Positions 33,459 through 42,435 of a stretch of 64,000 nucleotides of DNA are shown here, piece after piece. The notes beneath the pieces were generated by a model that searched no databases, had not been told where the DNA came from, and saw only the letters and a program-made list of their open reading frames with translations. This stretch comes from Nocardia takedensis NBRC 100417 (GTDB lineage: Bacteria; Actinomycetota; Actinomycetes; Mycobacteriales; Mycobacteriaceae). The stretch is from positions 84,120 through 148,119 of the forward strand of contig NZ_BAGG01000011.1 in NCBI RefSeq assembly GCF_000308695.1. Direction: 5' to 3'. A program made the translations under genes and the position numbers. Position 1 is the first letter of the stretch; the number at the start of each line of letters is the position of its first letter.

Positions 33459-33641
33459 ATGGCGGAAAAGTGGTACTACTGCTTGAAGCACCAGCGGGCC
33501 GAACAGGGCCGTCAGTGCTGGTTCCGGGACCGGATGGGTCCCTACCCGGACCGGGCCACGGCCGAGCGCGCCCTCGACATCGTCAAGGCGCGCAACGAGC
33601 GCCAGGACGCCGAGGACCGGTCCTGGCGAGACGGTGACTGA
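33459..33641 (+). CDS. Conserved 60-aa actinobacterial protein
   Basis: MAEKWYYCLKHQRAEQGRQC then FRDRMGPYPDRATAERALDIVKARNERQD. The aromatic N-terminal beta-like segment with two Cys and the DRATAERALDIVKARNE helix make a compact small domain resembling short SPOR/RING-like proteins common in Nocardiaceae. Function unknown. Upstream of the glycosyltransferase by about 130 bp. Confidence 0.75.
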   Translation: MAEKWYYCLKHQRAEQGRQCWFRDRMGPYPDRATAERALDIVKARNERQDAEDRSWRDGD

Positions 33642-33768
33642 ACACCCTGCGTAATACCCCTCAGGTGGCCGTCAGGTCCGTCGACTAGGGTTGCTCCGAA
33701 ATCGACCGACACGCTCGGTGGTCCGGCGCGGGCCGCGGGCTGGACCTGGTGAGCAGGGAGGGCGACCC

Positions 33769-34488
33769 TTGAGGGTTACCGTTGTTGTGCCGACCTACAA
33801 CGAGCGGGACAATCTGCCGGTTGCGGTGGAGCGGCTGACGGCGCTGGCTGTGCCCGACCTGCACGTTCTCGTCGTCGACGACAATTCGCCGGACGGCACG
33901 GGCGAGGTCGCCGACAAGTTGGCCGCCGAACTGCCCACCGTCGTCGGCGTGCTGCACCGCACCGAGAAGGACGGCCTGGGCCGCGCCTACATCGCGGGCA
34001 TCACGCGGGCGCTGGAGGAGGGCGCGGACGTCGTCATCCAGATGGACGCCGACCTGTCCCATCCCGCCGAGGTCATCCCGGCGATGCTGGAGACGCTGAG
34101 CGGGACCGACGCCGGTGTGGTGCTCGGTTCGCGCTACGTTCCCGGCGGTTCGACGGCCGAGGAGTGGAAGTGGTACCGCAAGGCCCTCTCGGCCTGGGCG
34201 AACTTCTACGTCAACCTGATCCTGCGTCTGGGCGTCAAGGACGCGACCGCCGGGTTCAAGGCGTGGAAGGCCGACACGCTGCGCGCGATCGACGTGGCCT
34301 CGATCCGCAGCAACGGCTACTCCTTCCAGGTGGAGATGAACTACCGGACGGTCAAGCAGGGCATCCGCATCGCCGAGGTGCCGATCCGTTTCGAGGAACG
34401 CACCCTCGGCGCGTCGAAGATGAGTCTGAAGGTGCAGTTGGAGTCGGCGCTCATGCCGTGGAAACTGCTGTTCGGCCGCTCGGTCTGA
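33769..34488 (+). CDS. Polyprenol monophosphomannose synthase (DPM1-like GT2)
   Basis: 239 residues from TTG 33769 (GGGAGG 7 nt upstream); no ATG/GTG fits better. GT-A fold: VTVVVPTYNERDNLPVAVERL, VVDDNSPDGTGEVAD, the DxD motif IQMDADLSHPAEVIP and FKAWKADTLRAID. Transfers mannose from GDP-mannose to polyprenyl phosphate, the donor for lipoglycan and mannoprotein synthesis. No fused N-acyltransferase as in Ppm1 of M. tuberculosis and no rbpA beside it. Ends at a bidirectional terminator. Confidence 0.9.
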   Translation: MRVTVVVPTYNERDNLPVAVERLTALAVPDLHVLVVDDNSPDGTGEVADKLAAELPTVVGVLHRTEKDGLGRAYIAGITRALEEGADVVIQMDADLSHPAEVIPAMLETLSGTDAGVVLGSRYVPGGSTAEEWKWYRKALSAWANFYVNLILRLGVKDATAGFKAWKADTLRAIDVASIRSNGYSFQVEMNYRTVKQGIRIAEVPIRFEERTLGASKMSLKVQLESALMPWKLLFGRSV

Positions 34489-34506
34489 GTCGGCCTTCGA
34501 ACGTGA

Positions 34507-34544
34507 CGAGGGGTCGCCGTCCCGGTCGGGACGGCGACCCCTCG
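34507..34544. terminator. Bidirectional terminator, perfect 17-bp stem
   Basis: CGAGGGGTCGCCGTCCC facing its exact complement across a GGTC loop, between convergent genes. Confidence 0.85.
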
Positions 34545-34551
34545 CCGTCGT

Positions 34552-34989
34552 TCAGCGGGCGCTGATCCGCAGTCGGATGGCCTCGGTGGCCAGCACGATG
34601 AACGGAACCAGCGCGACGTGCATCAGCGACAGCGCGATGGTGGAGGCGGTGTCGAAGTCGGCCGCGATGGTGAGGTAGATGGTGCCCAGCGCCAGGATCG
34701 ACCCGACGATGGCGGCCACCCGCAGCACACCCACCCAGCGGTAAGAGATCAGCGCGGCGGCGGTGAGTCCGATGAGCAGCGGCACGATGGACAGGATGAT
34801 GACGCCGCCGGGGGCGACGGACATGGTCTCACCGTTGTCGACGGTGCTGAAATCGCCGCCCGCGGCGGTGCCGATCAACCAGATGACGAGGTTGACCACC
34901 AAGGCGCCGAGGACCGCGCCGAGGACGGCGACGGGACGGCTCAGGGCGGGGATGGGCAGGGTTCGCGGTGCGGTCTGGGCGACGGACAT
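34552..34989 (-). CDS. Four-helix membrane protein, DUF6069-like
   Basis: 145 residues from ATG 34989 (AGGAG 9 nt upstream). Four hydrophobic helices at about 21-42, 62-82, 88-108 and 112-135; a conserved-looking FSTVDNGETMSVAPGGVIIL extracellular loop. Pattern fits DUF6069 small membrane proteins. No functional clue; monocistronic. Confidence 0.7.
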   Translation of the reverse strand: MSVAQTAPRTLPIPALSRPVAVLGAVLGALVVNLVIWLIGTAAGGDFSTVDNGETMSVAPGGVIILSIVPLLIGLTAAALISYRWVGVLRVAAIVGSILALGTIYLTIAADFDTASTIALSLMHVALVPFIVLATEAIRLRISAR

Positions 34990-35086
34990 GGCGTTTTCTC
35001 CTGGTATGGGCGTCGGAACGGCGTCGGAATCCATGGTGATACCTCAACGTTCCTCGAGGTCAAGCCCGCTCGCCGCGTGGTGCCTG

Positions 35087-36613
35087 TCACTCAGGGTGAT
35101 CGGCGGATTTCGGCCAGTCCAGCAGTGTGTCCAGGTAGAGCTGTCGGACCTTCTCGACCTCGGCGTCCAGGTCGGCCGGATCCCAGGCGGACACGTCGAT
35201 CGGGGCGAGCACCGCGACGTCCACCGTGCCGGGACGCGCGATCATGGAGTTGCGCCAGGCGATCTCGCCCGCGTTGCGGATCACCACCGGGATGATCGGC
35301 ACACCGGCCTGCCGGGCGATGTGGAACGCGCCCTTCTTGAACGGCCCGACCGCGGGGGTGTAGGAGCGGGTGCCCTCGGGCGCGACCGCCAGTGACAGTC
35401 CGCTGTGCAAGGTCTCGACCACGGGCGCCAGTTGGGCGCGGGTGCCCGCGCTGTCGGAGCGGTCGATGAAGGTGACGCCGACGAAGCGCATGAGCGGACC
35501 GAAGATCGGGTTGCGGGTCAGTTCCTTCTTCGCGATCGCGGTGACCCCGCCGTCGAGCACCTTCGGCATGATGATGACGTCGAACTGGCTCTGGTGGTTG
35601 AACAGGAACACCGCCGGTCGCGGTGCGCGGGCATGCCGCGCGCCGACCACCCGCACCCGCGCGCCGACCACCCGCAGCGTGAGGCGCGCGGCGTAGGTCA
35701 TCAGCGCGTCGGCCATCGCGCGTCGATCGCGGGTGTGCGCGCGCGACACCACGCCTGCCACCGCGCCCGCGAGCAAGGCGAGCAGGGCGAGCACGGTGCG
35801 CGCCACGTTCGCGGGGGACTGCGCGGGGCGCGGGCGGAACTCGGGTGCGGGCCAACGGTTGGCGACGGCGGTGGCGGCCAGTTCGGCGCTCGGGTTCACC
35901 GCCACCGGGTGACCGACCGCCTCGAGCAGGGGCAGGTCCCGCGATCCGGCGGCGTAGGCGTGGCTGCGCGCGAGGTCGATGCCGTGCCGGGCGGCGAAGG
36001 CGCGCACCGCCTCCGCCGCCGCCTCGCCGCGCGGCGGTTCACCCACGACCGCTCCGGTCAGAACCCCGTCGCCCGCTGCCGTGGGGACGCCCTCGCCCGC
36101 GCTGGACGGAAGGTCGGTGGCCGTGTCGGGCGGATCGCCGCCGGTGACGGCCAGTCGGGTGGCGAGGAGGTGGGTGACGCCGAGTTCGGCGGCGGCGGGG
36201 CGGAGTTGGAATTCGGTGAGCGGGCTGACCAGGACGACCGTGTGGCCCGCGGCGCGGTGCGCGGCGATCAGTCGCCACGCCTCCGGGTAGAGGTGTCCGT
36301 AGCTCTCGCGCCGGAAGTGCGCGGTGGCCAGGCGGTCCAGGTCGGCGGGGGCCTGGCCGGCGAACGCGCGGGTGACGGAGTCGAGGCGGCGGTCGAATTC
36401 CGTGTCGGTCGCCTCGGCTCCCAAGTCGACGCGCAGCGCGGCGGCCGGGTCGTCGATGCGGCGGGGCGCTTTCCCGAGGCCGTCGGTGACCACGCCCGCG
36501 AACTCGAAGAACGCGCCGATCGACGGGCCGGTGGGGCCGGTGCGGATCGCGGTGAGCAGCGCGGCGAGATCACCGGGGGCGGACAGTTCGGTGTCCCGGG
36601 CGGCCTCGCTCAT
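35087..36613 (-). CDS. plsC: HAD-like domain fused to lysophosphatidate acyltransferase (PlsC)
   Basis: 508 residues from ATG 36613, overlapping the plsB stop (TGATG). N-terminal HAD-IB phosphatase-like domain (about 15-245) and C-terminal PlsC acyltransferase (about 270-500) with the HX4D motif FNHQSQFD and PEGTRSY. The HAD motif I reads FFEFAGVVTDG instead of FDFDGT, so the catalytic Asp pair is lost and the domain is probably not a phosphatase. A ~25-residue Asp/Gly/Pro insertion precedes VVGEPPRGEAA. Acylates lysophosphatidic acid after PlsB; pair matches Rv2483c-Rv2482c. Confidence 0.9.
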   Translation of the reverse strand: MSEAARDTELSAPGDLAALLTAIRTGPTGPSIGAFFEFAGVVTDGLGKAPRRIDDPAAALRVDLGAEATDTEFDRRLDSVTRAFAGQAPADLDRLATAHFRRESYGHLYPEAWRLIAAHRAAGHTVVLVSPLTEFQLRPAAAELGVTHLLATRLAVTGGDPPDTATDLPSSAGEGVPTAAGDGVLTGAVVGEPPRGEAAAEAVRAFAARHGIDLARSHAYAAGSRDLPLLEAVGHPVAVNPSAELAATAVANRWPAPEFRPRPAQSPANVARTVLALLALLAGAVAGVVSRAHTRDRRAMADALMTYAARLTLRVVGARVRVVGARHARAPRPAVFLFNHQSQFDVIIMPKVLDGGVTAIAKKELTRNPIFGPLMRFVGVTFIDRSDSAGTRAQLAPVVETLHSGLSLAVAPEGTRSYTPAVGPFKKGAFHIARQAGVPIIPVVIRNAGEIAWRNSMIARPGTVDVAVLAPIDVSAWDPADLDAEVEKVRQLYLDTLLDWPKSADHPE

Positions 36614-39072
36614 CAGTCGCCTTCCAGCCGATTGGACGGGTCGAGGGTGGCCGCGCGCGAGATCCGCACGCCGAGGACCCGCAGTTCCTCGGCGAAGGCC
36701 GTGCGGCGGCGGGTGGATTCGGCGCGATCCTCGGGGGAGTCCGGGTCGACGGGGTCGAGCAGTCCGTGGTTGCCCGCGAGTTTGAGCGCGCTGGTGAACA
36801 GTTCGGTGGACACCGATTCGGGACTGTGCAGTCGCTGCTGCAACAGCATCTGCCTGCCGACGGCGACGCATTCCTCCAGGAACTCCTTGCGCACCACTTC
36901 GATCGAGGGATCGCGGGCGGCCAACCGTTCGGCCACCACCAATTGCGCGTCCATGAACGAGCGCAGCACGCGGTGGGCCATCATGAAGCCGGAGCCGGTC
37001 AGTTTCGCCAGGACGTCGCTGCCGAAGGTGTCCAGGGGGGTGTGCGAGTGCCAGTCGGGGTCGACCAGCAGCATCTCGGCGGTCATCTGCGCGGCGAATT
37101 CGGTGCGCTCGGGGAAGAAGAAGTCGAACTTGAGCAGGTCGCGCAGGCGGTAGGCCTCCTCCCATCCGGTGCTGAGCTGATCGGTGCCGGGGGACTCGAC
37201 GGCCGCCAGGATCGACAGTTCCAGGATCGCCCGGTTGATGAACCAGTGCACGGCGCTGTTGCGGTAGAACGCGGCCTCGAGGTGCGCGCCCGCCTCGATG
37301 GAGTAGACCGGTTCGAGTCCGCCCCGGTAGACGGTGACCACCTTGGCCAGCGACAGCTGTTCCAGGACCACCGCGAGGCTGTGTTCGTCGCGTAGGGCGG
37401 CCAATTCGCCGCTGGGCAGTCCGCGCTTGTCGATGTAGCCGAGGACGGGGGCCAACAGCGCGCGCACCTCGCCGATGGTCAACGCGCGGGCGTGCACGCC
37501 CAGCAGGGCCAGGGTGGCCAGCGCGTTGACGGTGATCGGGGTGACGTCGTTGATGCCGACGGCGATCTCGAAGGCCAGTCGTTGCACGGCGCGGCGTTCG
37601 AGTCCGGCGGTGTCGGCGTCGGTGGAGGTGGCGACCGCTTCCACGCGCGCCTCGTCGGTGCGGTGCAGCGGGATCATCACCGGGGGTGCGGTCATCGGAT
37701 CGCCGTGCGCGGCCAGTCTTTCGCGCGCGGACAGCGCCGCGCCGAAGCGGACGTAGACGTGGCCCGCCGAATGCTGCTGGCTGCGCACGTAGCGGGCCAG
37801 CCACCCCAGTCCTTCCGGCTTCTTCTTGCCGCCGACCTGTTCGGTGGCGATGGCGCCGAGTTCGTTGAGCCGCTCGTAGGTGATCGAGACCGGGACCAGC
37901 ATGACGTCGTCCACCCGGTCCGCGCGCACGGCCGAGGCGAGGAAGTTGAGCAGGCCGTAGCGCGGCGGCCGGAGTTTGCCGGTGCGGGTGCGTCCGCCCT
38001 CGAAGTACCACTCCAGGTTGAAGCGTTTGGCCAGCAAGTAGGCGAAGTACTCCTCGACGACGGCTTTGTAGACCTCGTCGTCGCCGAAGCTGCGGCGGAT
38101 GAAGACCGTGCCGGTGCGGCGGGCGATGGGGCCCATCGGCCAGAAGCTCAGGTTCGCGCCGCCGATGACGTGGTTGGGCGGGAAGTCGTTGCGGGCCAGC
38201 ACGTCACCGAGGACGAAGGCGTCGACGTAGGAGCGGTGCGAGGGCAGGAAGACCAGCGGGTAGCGGCGGTTGAGTTTGCGCAGCGCGTCCAGACCGGATT
38301 CCTCGATGTCGACTTTCCAGGTGGAGGCGTGCACCGGGCGCATGGCCTGGGTGAACAGGTCCGAGACCAGGCGCGACTGCGCGGCGACCAGTTCGTCGAG
38401 GCATTTCTCGGCCCGCCGGTAGACCTCCTGGGGGTCGATGTCGATCCGGTCGGCGATCAGTTCGAGTCGGCGCAGGAATTCGGGGGAGTCGAGGATCTCC
38501 TCGGTGACCAGTTTGGGCACCTTGTACCGGTCGCCGATGATGGTGCGCTCGGCGCGTTCGAGGGCGAACACGGCCGCGCGCACGATGGCGCGGGCGAACG
38601 GGTCGGTCGAGCCCGCCGACAGCATCGCGGAGGCTTCGGGGTTGTTGGCTCGAAGTTCGCTGAGCAGTGCGGGCGCGCCGGTGAGGACGACTTGGCGGTC
38701 GGGCGCGGTGCGCACCAGGCGGCGCTGGACGAAGCGGTTGGGGTGGCGGGGGTTGGTGAGCATCGCCAGGTCCGCGAAGGTGATGCGGCGGACGCCGTCG
38801 CGTTCCGGTGGGAGCCATACCACCCGGATCGGCACCACGAGCGGGTCGTCGCGGCGGCGGACCAGGCGGTCGCCGATGGCGTCGGCGTCGAGGTCGAGTT
38901 GGGTGACGGGCGCGTCGCGGCCGAGTTCGCGGGCGAGTCCGCCCTCTGCCAGCCACTTGCCGACGAGTTCGCGTTCCACCGGGGACGTGGCGTCGATCAG
39001 CGCGACGACCGATTCCGGCGACGACGTGGTTCGCGGGGGCGGTGCGAGCGCGTCCCGGTGGTGCTCGATCAT
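36613..39072 (-). CDS. plsB: Glycerol-3-phosphate acyltransferase
   Basis: 819 residues from ATG 39072 (GGGAGG site). The acyltransferase block is near residues 275-420: LPSHRSYVDAF (HX4D), GANLSFWPMGPIARRTGTVFIRR, WYFEGGRTRTGKL and VPVSITYERL. Long N- and C-terminal regions are typical of PlsB2 (Rv2482c). Peripheral membrane enzyme making lysophosphatidic acid, first step of phospholipid and triacylglycerol synthesis. Coupled to the downstream PlsC fusion. Confidence 0.95.
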   Translation of the reverse strand: MIEHHRDALAPPPRTTSSPESVVALIDATSPVERELVGKWLAEGGLARELGRDAPVTQLDLDADAIGDRLVRRRDDPLVVPIRVVWLPPERDGVRRITFADLAMLTNPRHPNRFVQRRLVRTAPDRQVVLTGAPALLSELRANNPEASAMLSAGSTDPFARAIVRAAVFALERAERTIIGDRYKVPKLVTEEILDSPEFLRRLELIADRIDIDPQEVYRRAEKCLDELVAAQSRLVSDLFTQAMRPVHASTWKVDIEESGLDALRKLNRRYPLVFLPSHRSYVDAFVLGDVLARNDFPPNHVIGGANLSFWPMGPIARRTGTVFIRRSFGDDEVYKAVVEEYFAYLLAKRFNLEWYFEGGRTRTGKLRPPRYGLLNFLASAVRADRVDDVMLVPVSITYERLNELGAIATEQVGGKKKPEGLGWLARYVRSQQHSAGHVYVRFGAALSARERLAAHGDPMTAPPVMIPLHRTDEARVEAVATSTDADTAGLERRAVQRLAFEIAVGINDVTPITVNALATLALLGVHARALTIGEVRALLAPVLGYIDKRGLPSGELAALRDEHSLAVVLEQLSLAKVVTVYRGGLEPVYSIEAGAHLEAAFYRNSAVHWFINRAILELSILAAVESPGTDQLSTGWEEAYRLRDLLKFDFFFPERTEFAAQMTAEMLLVDPDWHSHTPLDTFGSDVLAKLTGSGFMMAHRVLRSFMDAQLVVAERLAARDPSIEVVRKEFLEECVAVGRQMLLQQRLHSPESVSTELFTSALKLAGNHGLLDPVDPDSPEDRAESTRRRTAFAEELRVLGVRISRAATLDPSNRLEGD

Positions 39073-39261
39073 CGTTGGTCCTCCCGCAAACTGGCGATCC
39101 CCCTATTCAATCTCGCCGGGGCGGATCGCGCAGGAACTCGGCGGGGCGAGTTCGTCGGCGTCGATGGTGGCGGCGGCGGGGTGTGGTGAACCGGTACTAC
39201 GCATCGCGAACTACATGCTCGGAGGTCTGCTTCTGTGGTCCCGGGCACACGCCCGAAATGG

Positions 39262-39280
39262 GCAGGTAATGCTAACCTTA
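39262..39280 (+). promoter_or_regulatory. IdeR/DtxR iron box 1 upstream of salicylate synthase
   Basis: GCAGGTAATGCTAACCTTA matches 14 of 19 positions of the iron box consensus TTAGGTTAGGCTAACCTAA. Confidence 0.7.
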
Positions 39281-39290
39281 CCTTCTTGAG

Positions 39291-39309
39291 TTAGGTCAGC
39301 TTTACCTTT
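39291..39309 (+). promoter_or_regulatory. IdeR/DtxR iron box 2 upstream of salicylate synthase
   Basis: TTAGGTCAGCTTTACCTTT matches 13 of 19 consensus positions; it ends 9 bp before the start codon, so bound IdeR-Fe would block transcription. Confidence 0.6.
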
Positions 39310-39318
39310 GGAGGATCG

Positions 39319-40632
39319 TTGTCGACCACGGACGAGCGCTTGCGCGTTGAGTATGTGACCGATCCGGCGGCAGCGATGTCCCGGCTGGCAGCGGCCGAGC
39401 GGTTCGGCGAATACGTCATGTACGAGCGCCCGGGGGAGTGGGTCTTCGCCGCCGATCCGATCGGCGGCGTCGAACTCGACGTGCACGAACTGCGGGTCAC
39501 CTGGGCGGGGACCACCACGGCGACGGCGTGGGAGGGCGCGCCCGCCGCGGTACTCGACGAGGCGTTGGGCCGGTTGCCGCTCGACGGCAGGAAGGCATAC
39601 GGCTGGATCGGTTTCGAGTTCTGCGCCTACGTGCTCGGGGCCACCCACCACCTGGACCAGCGCGCGCCGCTGGCCCATCTGATGGTGCCCCGGATCGAGG
39701 TCCGCGTGGACGAGTCCGGCATCGACATCCACGGGGCCGACCCGGCCGAGGTCGAGGAGATCCGCGCGCTGATCGCCTCCTCGCAGGGCAGCCCGCTGCC
39801 GCAGGCGCACCCGGCCGACATCCGCGCCGACGACACCGGCTACCAGGACCGGGTGGCGACCGCGGTGGACGAGATCCGCTCCGGCAGATATCAGAAGGTC
39901 ATCCTTTCCAGAAAGGTGCGACTGCCCTTCGCGGTCGACATGCCCGCCAGCTACCGCCTCGGCCGCGCCAACAACACCCCGGCACGGTCGTTCCTGCTGC
40001 GTCTGGGTGGACTCGAGGCGGCGGGCTTCAGCCCCGAACTGGTCGCCTCCGTGGACGACGAGCGCGTGGTCACCACCGAACCTCTCGCGGGCACCCGCGC
40101 TTTCGGTTTCGGCGACGAGATCGACATGGCCGCGCGCGCCGACCTGCTCAGCGACCCCAAGGAGATCGTGGAACACGCGATCTCGGTGCAGACCTCCTTC
40201 GCCGAGATCTCCGCCGTCGCCGACCCCGGCACCCCGGCGGTCTCGGATTTCATGGCGGTGCGCGAACGCGGCAGCGTGCAGCACCTGGCCTCGACGGTGC
40301 GCGGAAAACTCGCCGCCGACCGGTCCAGCTGGGACGCCCTCGAGGTGCTGTTCCCGTCGGTCACCGCCTCGGGCATCCCCAAGCGGGAAGGCGTCGACTC
40401 GGTGTTCCGGCTCGACGGCGACCGCCGCGGCCTGTATTCCGGTGCGGTGGTGACGGTCTCGTCCACCGGCGCGCTGGAGGCGACCTTGGTGCTGCGCGCG
40501 GTCTACCAGAACGCCGAGGGCGCGTGGCTGCGGGCGGGCGCGGGCATCGTCGGGCAGTCGCGCCCGGAACGCGAATTCGAGGAGACCTGCGAGAAGCTCG
40601 GCAGCGTCGCCCCTTACGTGGTGAAAGCCTGA
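39319..40632 (+). CDS. mbtI: Salicylate synthase (MbtI/Irp9 type)
   Basis: 437 residues from TTG/ATG-region start 39319 with GGAGG nearby (39310-39314). Chorismate-utilising fold: SGRYQKVILSRKV carries the general-base Lys, FSPELVASV, TTEPLAGTRAFG, DPKEIVEHAISVQTSFAEI, and the C-terminal AWLRAGAGIVGQS and REFEETCEKL. These match salicylate synthases rather than anthranilate synthase. Converts chorismate through isochorismate to salicylate for mycobactin/nocobactin-type siderophores. Iron boxes and the convergent salicylate ligase agree. No NRPS genes lie here; nocobactin genes are known to be split over loci in Nocardia. Confidence 0.92.
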   Translation: MSTTDERLRVEYVTDPAAAMSRLAAAERFGEYVMYERPGEWVFAADPIGGVELDVHELRVTWAGTTTATAWEGAPAAVLDEALGRLPLDGRKAYGWIGFEFCAYVLGATHHLDQRAPLAHLMVPRIEVRVDESGIDIHGADPAEVEEIRALIASSQGSPLPQAHPADIRADDTGYQDRVATAVDEIRSGRYQKVILSRKVRLPFAVDMPASYRLGRANNTPARSFLLRLGGLEAAGFSPELVASVDDERVVTTEPLAGTRAFGFGDEIDMAARADLLSDPKEIVEHAISVQTSFAEISAVADPGTPAVSDFMAVRERGSVQHLASTVRGKLAADRSSWDALEVLFPSVTASGIPKREGVDSVFRLDGDRRGLYSGAVVTVSSTGALEATLVLRAVYQNAEGAWLRAGAGIVGQSRPEREFEETCEKLGSVAPYVVKA

Positions 40633-40642
40633 CGTAGCGACA

Positions 40643-40679
40643 CGAAAGGGTCGGGCGGTGCGACCGCCCGGCCCTTTCG
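40643..40679. terminator. Bidirectional terminator between the convergent siderophore genes
   Basis: 16-bp stem CGAAAGGGTCGGGCGG/CCGCCCGGCCCTTTCG (one G-U pair), loop TGCGA. Confidence 0.85.
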
Positions 40680-40686
40680 GCGTCGC

Positions 40687-42309
40687 TCAGCCCTGCGCGC
40701 GCAGCGCCTTCTTGTCGATCTTGCCGACCGCGGTCACCGGCAGCCGATCCGACTGCCGCAGCACGTCGGGCAGTTTGTAGGCGGCCAGTCCGCGTTCGGT
40801 CAGGAAGGTCTTGATCTCGGCCAATGTCGGCATCTCGCCGTCGACCACCAGGACCGCGCAGACCTTCTCGCCCAGCACGGCGTCGGGCAGGCCGACGGCC
40901 GCGGCGTGGCGGACCGCGGGGTGGGCGAGCAGATGCTCCTCGAGTTCGTCGCAGGAGACGTTCTCCCCGCCCCGGTTGATGACGTCCTTGATGCGCCCGG
41001 AGACCACCAGGTGTCCCGAGGGCAGTCTGCGCACCAGATCGCCGCTGCGGTAGTAGCCGTCGGGGGTGAACGCGCGCGCGTTGTGCTCGGGCGCGCGGTA
41101 GTAGCCGCGAATCGTGTAGGGGCCCTTGGTGAGCAGTTCGCCCTCCGCGCCCGCCTCGACCTCGTCGCCGTCGCCGTCGACCACCCGGACCTCGTCGGCG
41201 GGCGAGAGCGGCCTGCCCTGGCTGACGTGCACGAGGTCGGCCGGGTCGTCCAGACGGGTGAAGTTCAGCAACCCTTCGGCCATGCCGAAGACCTGCTGGA
41301 GTTTCGCGCCCAGGGCGGGTTCGACGTCGCGGGCGTTGACCTCGGCGAGTTTCGCGCCGCCCACCTGGAGCAGGCGCAGCGAACCGAGGTCGGCGTCCTC
41401 CCAGTCGACGGCGGCGCTCCACAACTGGGCCAGCGGGGGAACGACCGCGGTGACCGTCACCCGGTGGCGTTCGATGGCGGCGAAGGCGCTCTCCGGGCTG
41501 GGATCGGTGACGAAGCTCAGCGCGCCGCCGACCGCGACGGTGCCGAGGATGCCGGGGCAGGCCAGCGGGAAGTTGTGCGCGGCGGGCAAGGTCGCGAGGT
41601 AGACGTCGTCCTCGGTGAGTTCGCAGACCGCGGCGCTGGCTGTGGCGTTGTAGGCGTAGTCGTCGTGGGTGCGGGCGATGAGTTTGGGCAGGCCGGTGGT
41701 GCCGCCGGAGACCAGCATCAGCGCGATGTCGCTCGGCGCGATGTCCGGCAGCGGCGTGTCGCCGTCGCTTGGCACGTCGGCCAGGTCGGTGAATTCGCCC
41801 GCCTCCCCGGCGACGAGTACGTGGCGCAGGCTCGGCACCGCGGCGCGGACGGTGGCGGCGAGTTCGCGGTAGTCGAAATCGCCCTGGCGGTCGGCGATCA
41901 CGTAGCCGACGGCCTCCGACAGCCCCGCGAGGTGTTCGATCTCGGCCCTGCGGTGCGCGGGCAGGGTCAGCACCGGGATGATGCCCGCGCGCAGCAGGCC
42001 GAACAGCACGGTCGCGAATTCGGGCACGTTGGGCAGTTGCACGACGACCCGGTCGCCGGGGGCGATGCCGAGGGCCAGCAGGCCGTAGGCCATCCGGTCG
42101 GCCGCGGCGTCGAGGTCGGCGTAGGTCCGGGTCTGTTCATCGAGGAGCACCGCCGGGCGTTCGGGGGCGCGACGGGCCGTGTCGCGCAGCAGGTCGCCGA
42201 GGACCCGTCCGGTCCAGTACCCGGCGGCGCGGTAGCTCTCGGCCGCTTCGGCGGGGAAGGGGACGTAGCCGTCGCGGTGGCCGGTGGACGCGGTGGATGA
42301 TGAAGTCAC
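40687..42309 (-). CDS. mbtA: Salicylate-AMP ligase (siderophore aryl adenylation enzyme)
   Basis: 540 residues from GTG 42309 (GAGG 6 nt upstream); a GTG four codons earlier is possible. ANL enzyme: A3 motif LMLVSGGTTGLPKL, A5 VFGMAEG, A7/A8 YYRSGDLVRRLPSGHLVVSGRIKDVINRGGENV, and C-terminal Lys in PVTAVGKIDKKAL. The pocket segment AAHNFPLACPG has Cys where 2,3-dihydroxybenzoate enzymes have Ser, as in MbtA and YbtE, so salicylate is the likely substrate. It activates salicylate and loads it on an aryl carrier protein encoded elsewhere. An iron box precedes it. Confidence 0.9.
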   Translation of the reverse strand: MTSSSTASTGHRDGYVPFPAEAAESYRAAGYWTGRVLGDLLRDTARRAPERPAVLLDEQTRTYADLDAAADRMAYGLLALGIAPGDRVVVQLPNVPEFATVLFGLLRAGIIPVLTLPAHRRAEIEHLAGLSEAVGYVIADRQGDFDYRELAATVRAAVPSLRHVLVAGEAGEFTDLADVPSDGDTPLPDIAPSDIALMLVSGGTTGLPKLIARTHDDYAYNATASAAVCELTEDDVYLATLPAAHNFPLACPGILGTVAVGGALSFVTDPSPESAFAAIERHRVTVTAVVPPLAQLWSAAVDWEDADLGSLRLLQVGGAKLAEVNARDVEPALGAKLQQVFGMAEGLLNFTRLDDPADLVHVSQGRPLSPADEVRVVDGDGDEVEAGAEGELLTKGPYTIRGYYRAPEHNARAFTPDGYYRSGDLVRRLPSGHLVVSGRIKDVINRGGENVSCDELEEHLLAHPAVRHAAAVGLPDAVLGEKVCAVLVVDGEMPTLAEIKTFLTERGLAAYKLPDVLRQSDRLPVTAVGKIDKKALRAQG

Positions 42310-42361
42310 GATCTGCCTCACTGGGGTCTCACGCGGAGCAAGCGGTCATACGGATACCAAT

Positions 42362-42380
42362 GTAGGTTAGGCAACCCTAT
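42362..42380 (-). promoter_or_regulatory. IdeR/DtxR iron box upstream of the salicylate-AMP ligase
   Basis: GTAGGTTAGGCAACCCTAT matches 15 of 19 positions of the iron box consensus, about 50 bp before the start. Confidence 0.75.
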
Positions 42381-42435
42381 TCCGCCTGGAAAAAGCGGGC
42401 CTCCCGGGCGCGACGGTCCCGGCTAGACTCGGGCC

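Noticed and set aside
35087..38011. Single 974-codon protein spanning PlsC and part of the plsB antisense frame
   Set aside because: The N-terminal ~465 residues are an alternate-frame reading of plsB; the ATG at 36613 overlaps the plsB stop and starts the real domain.
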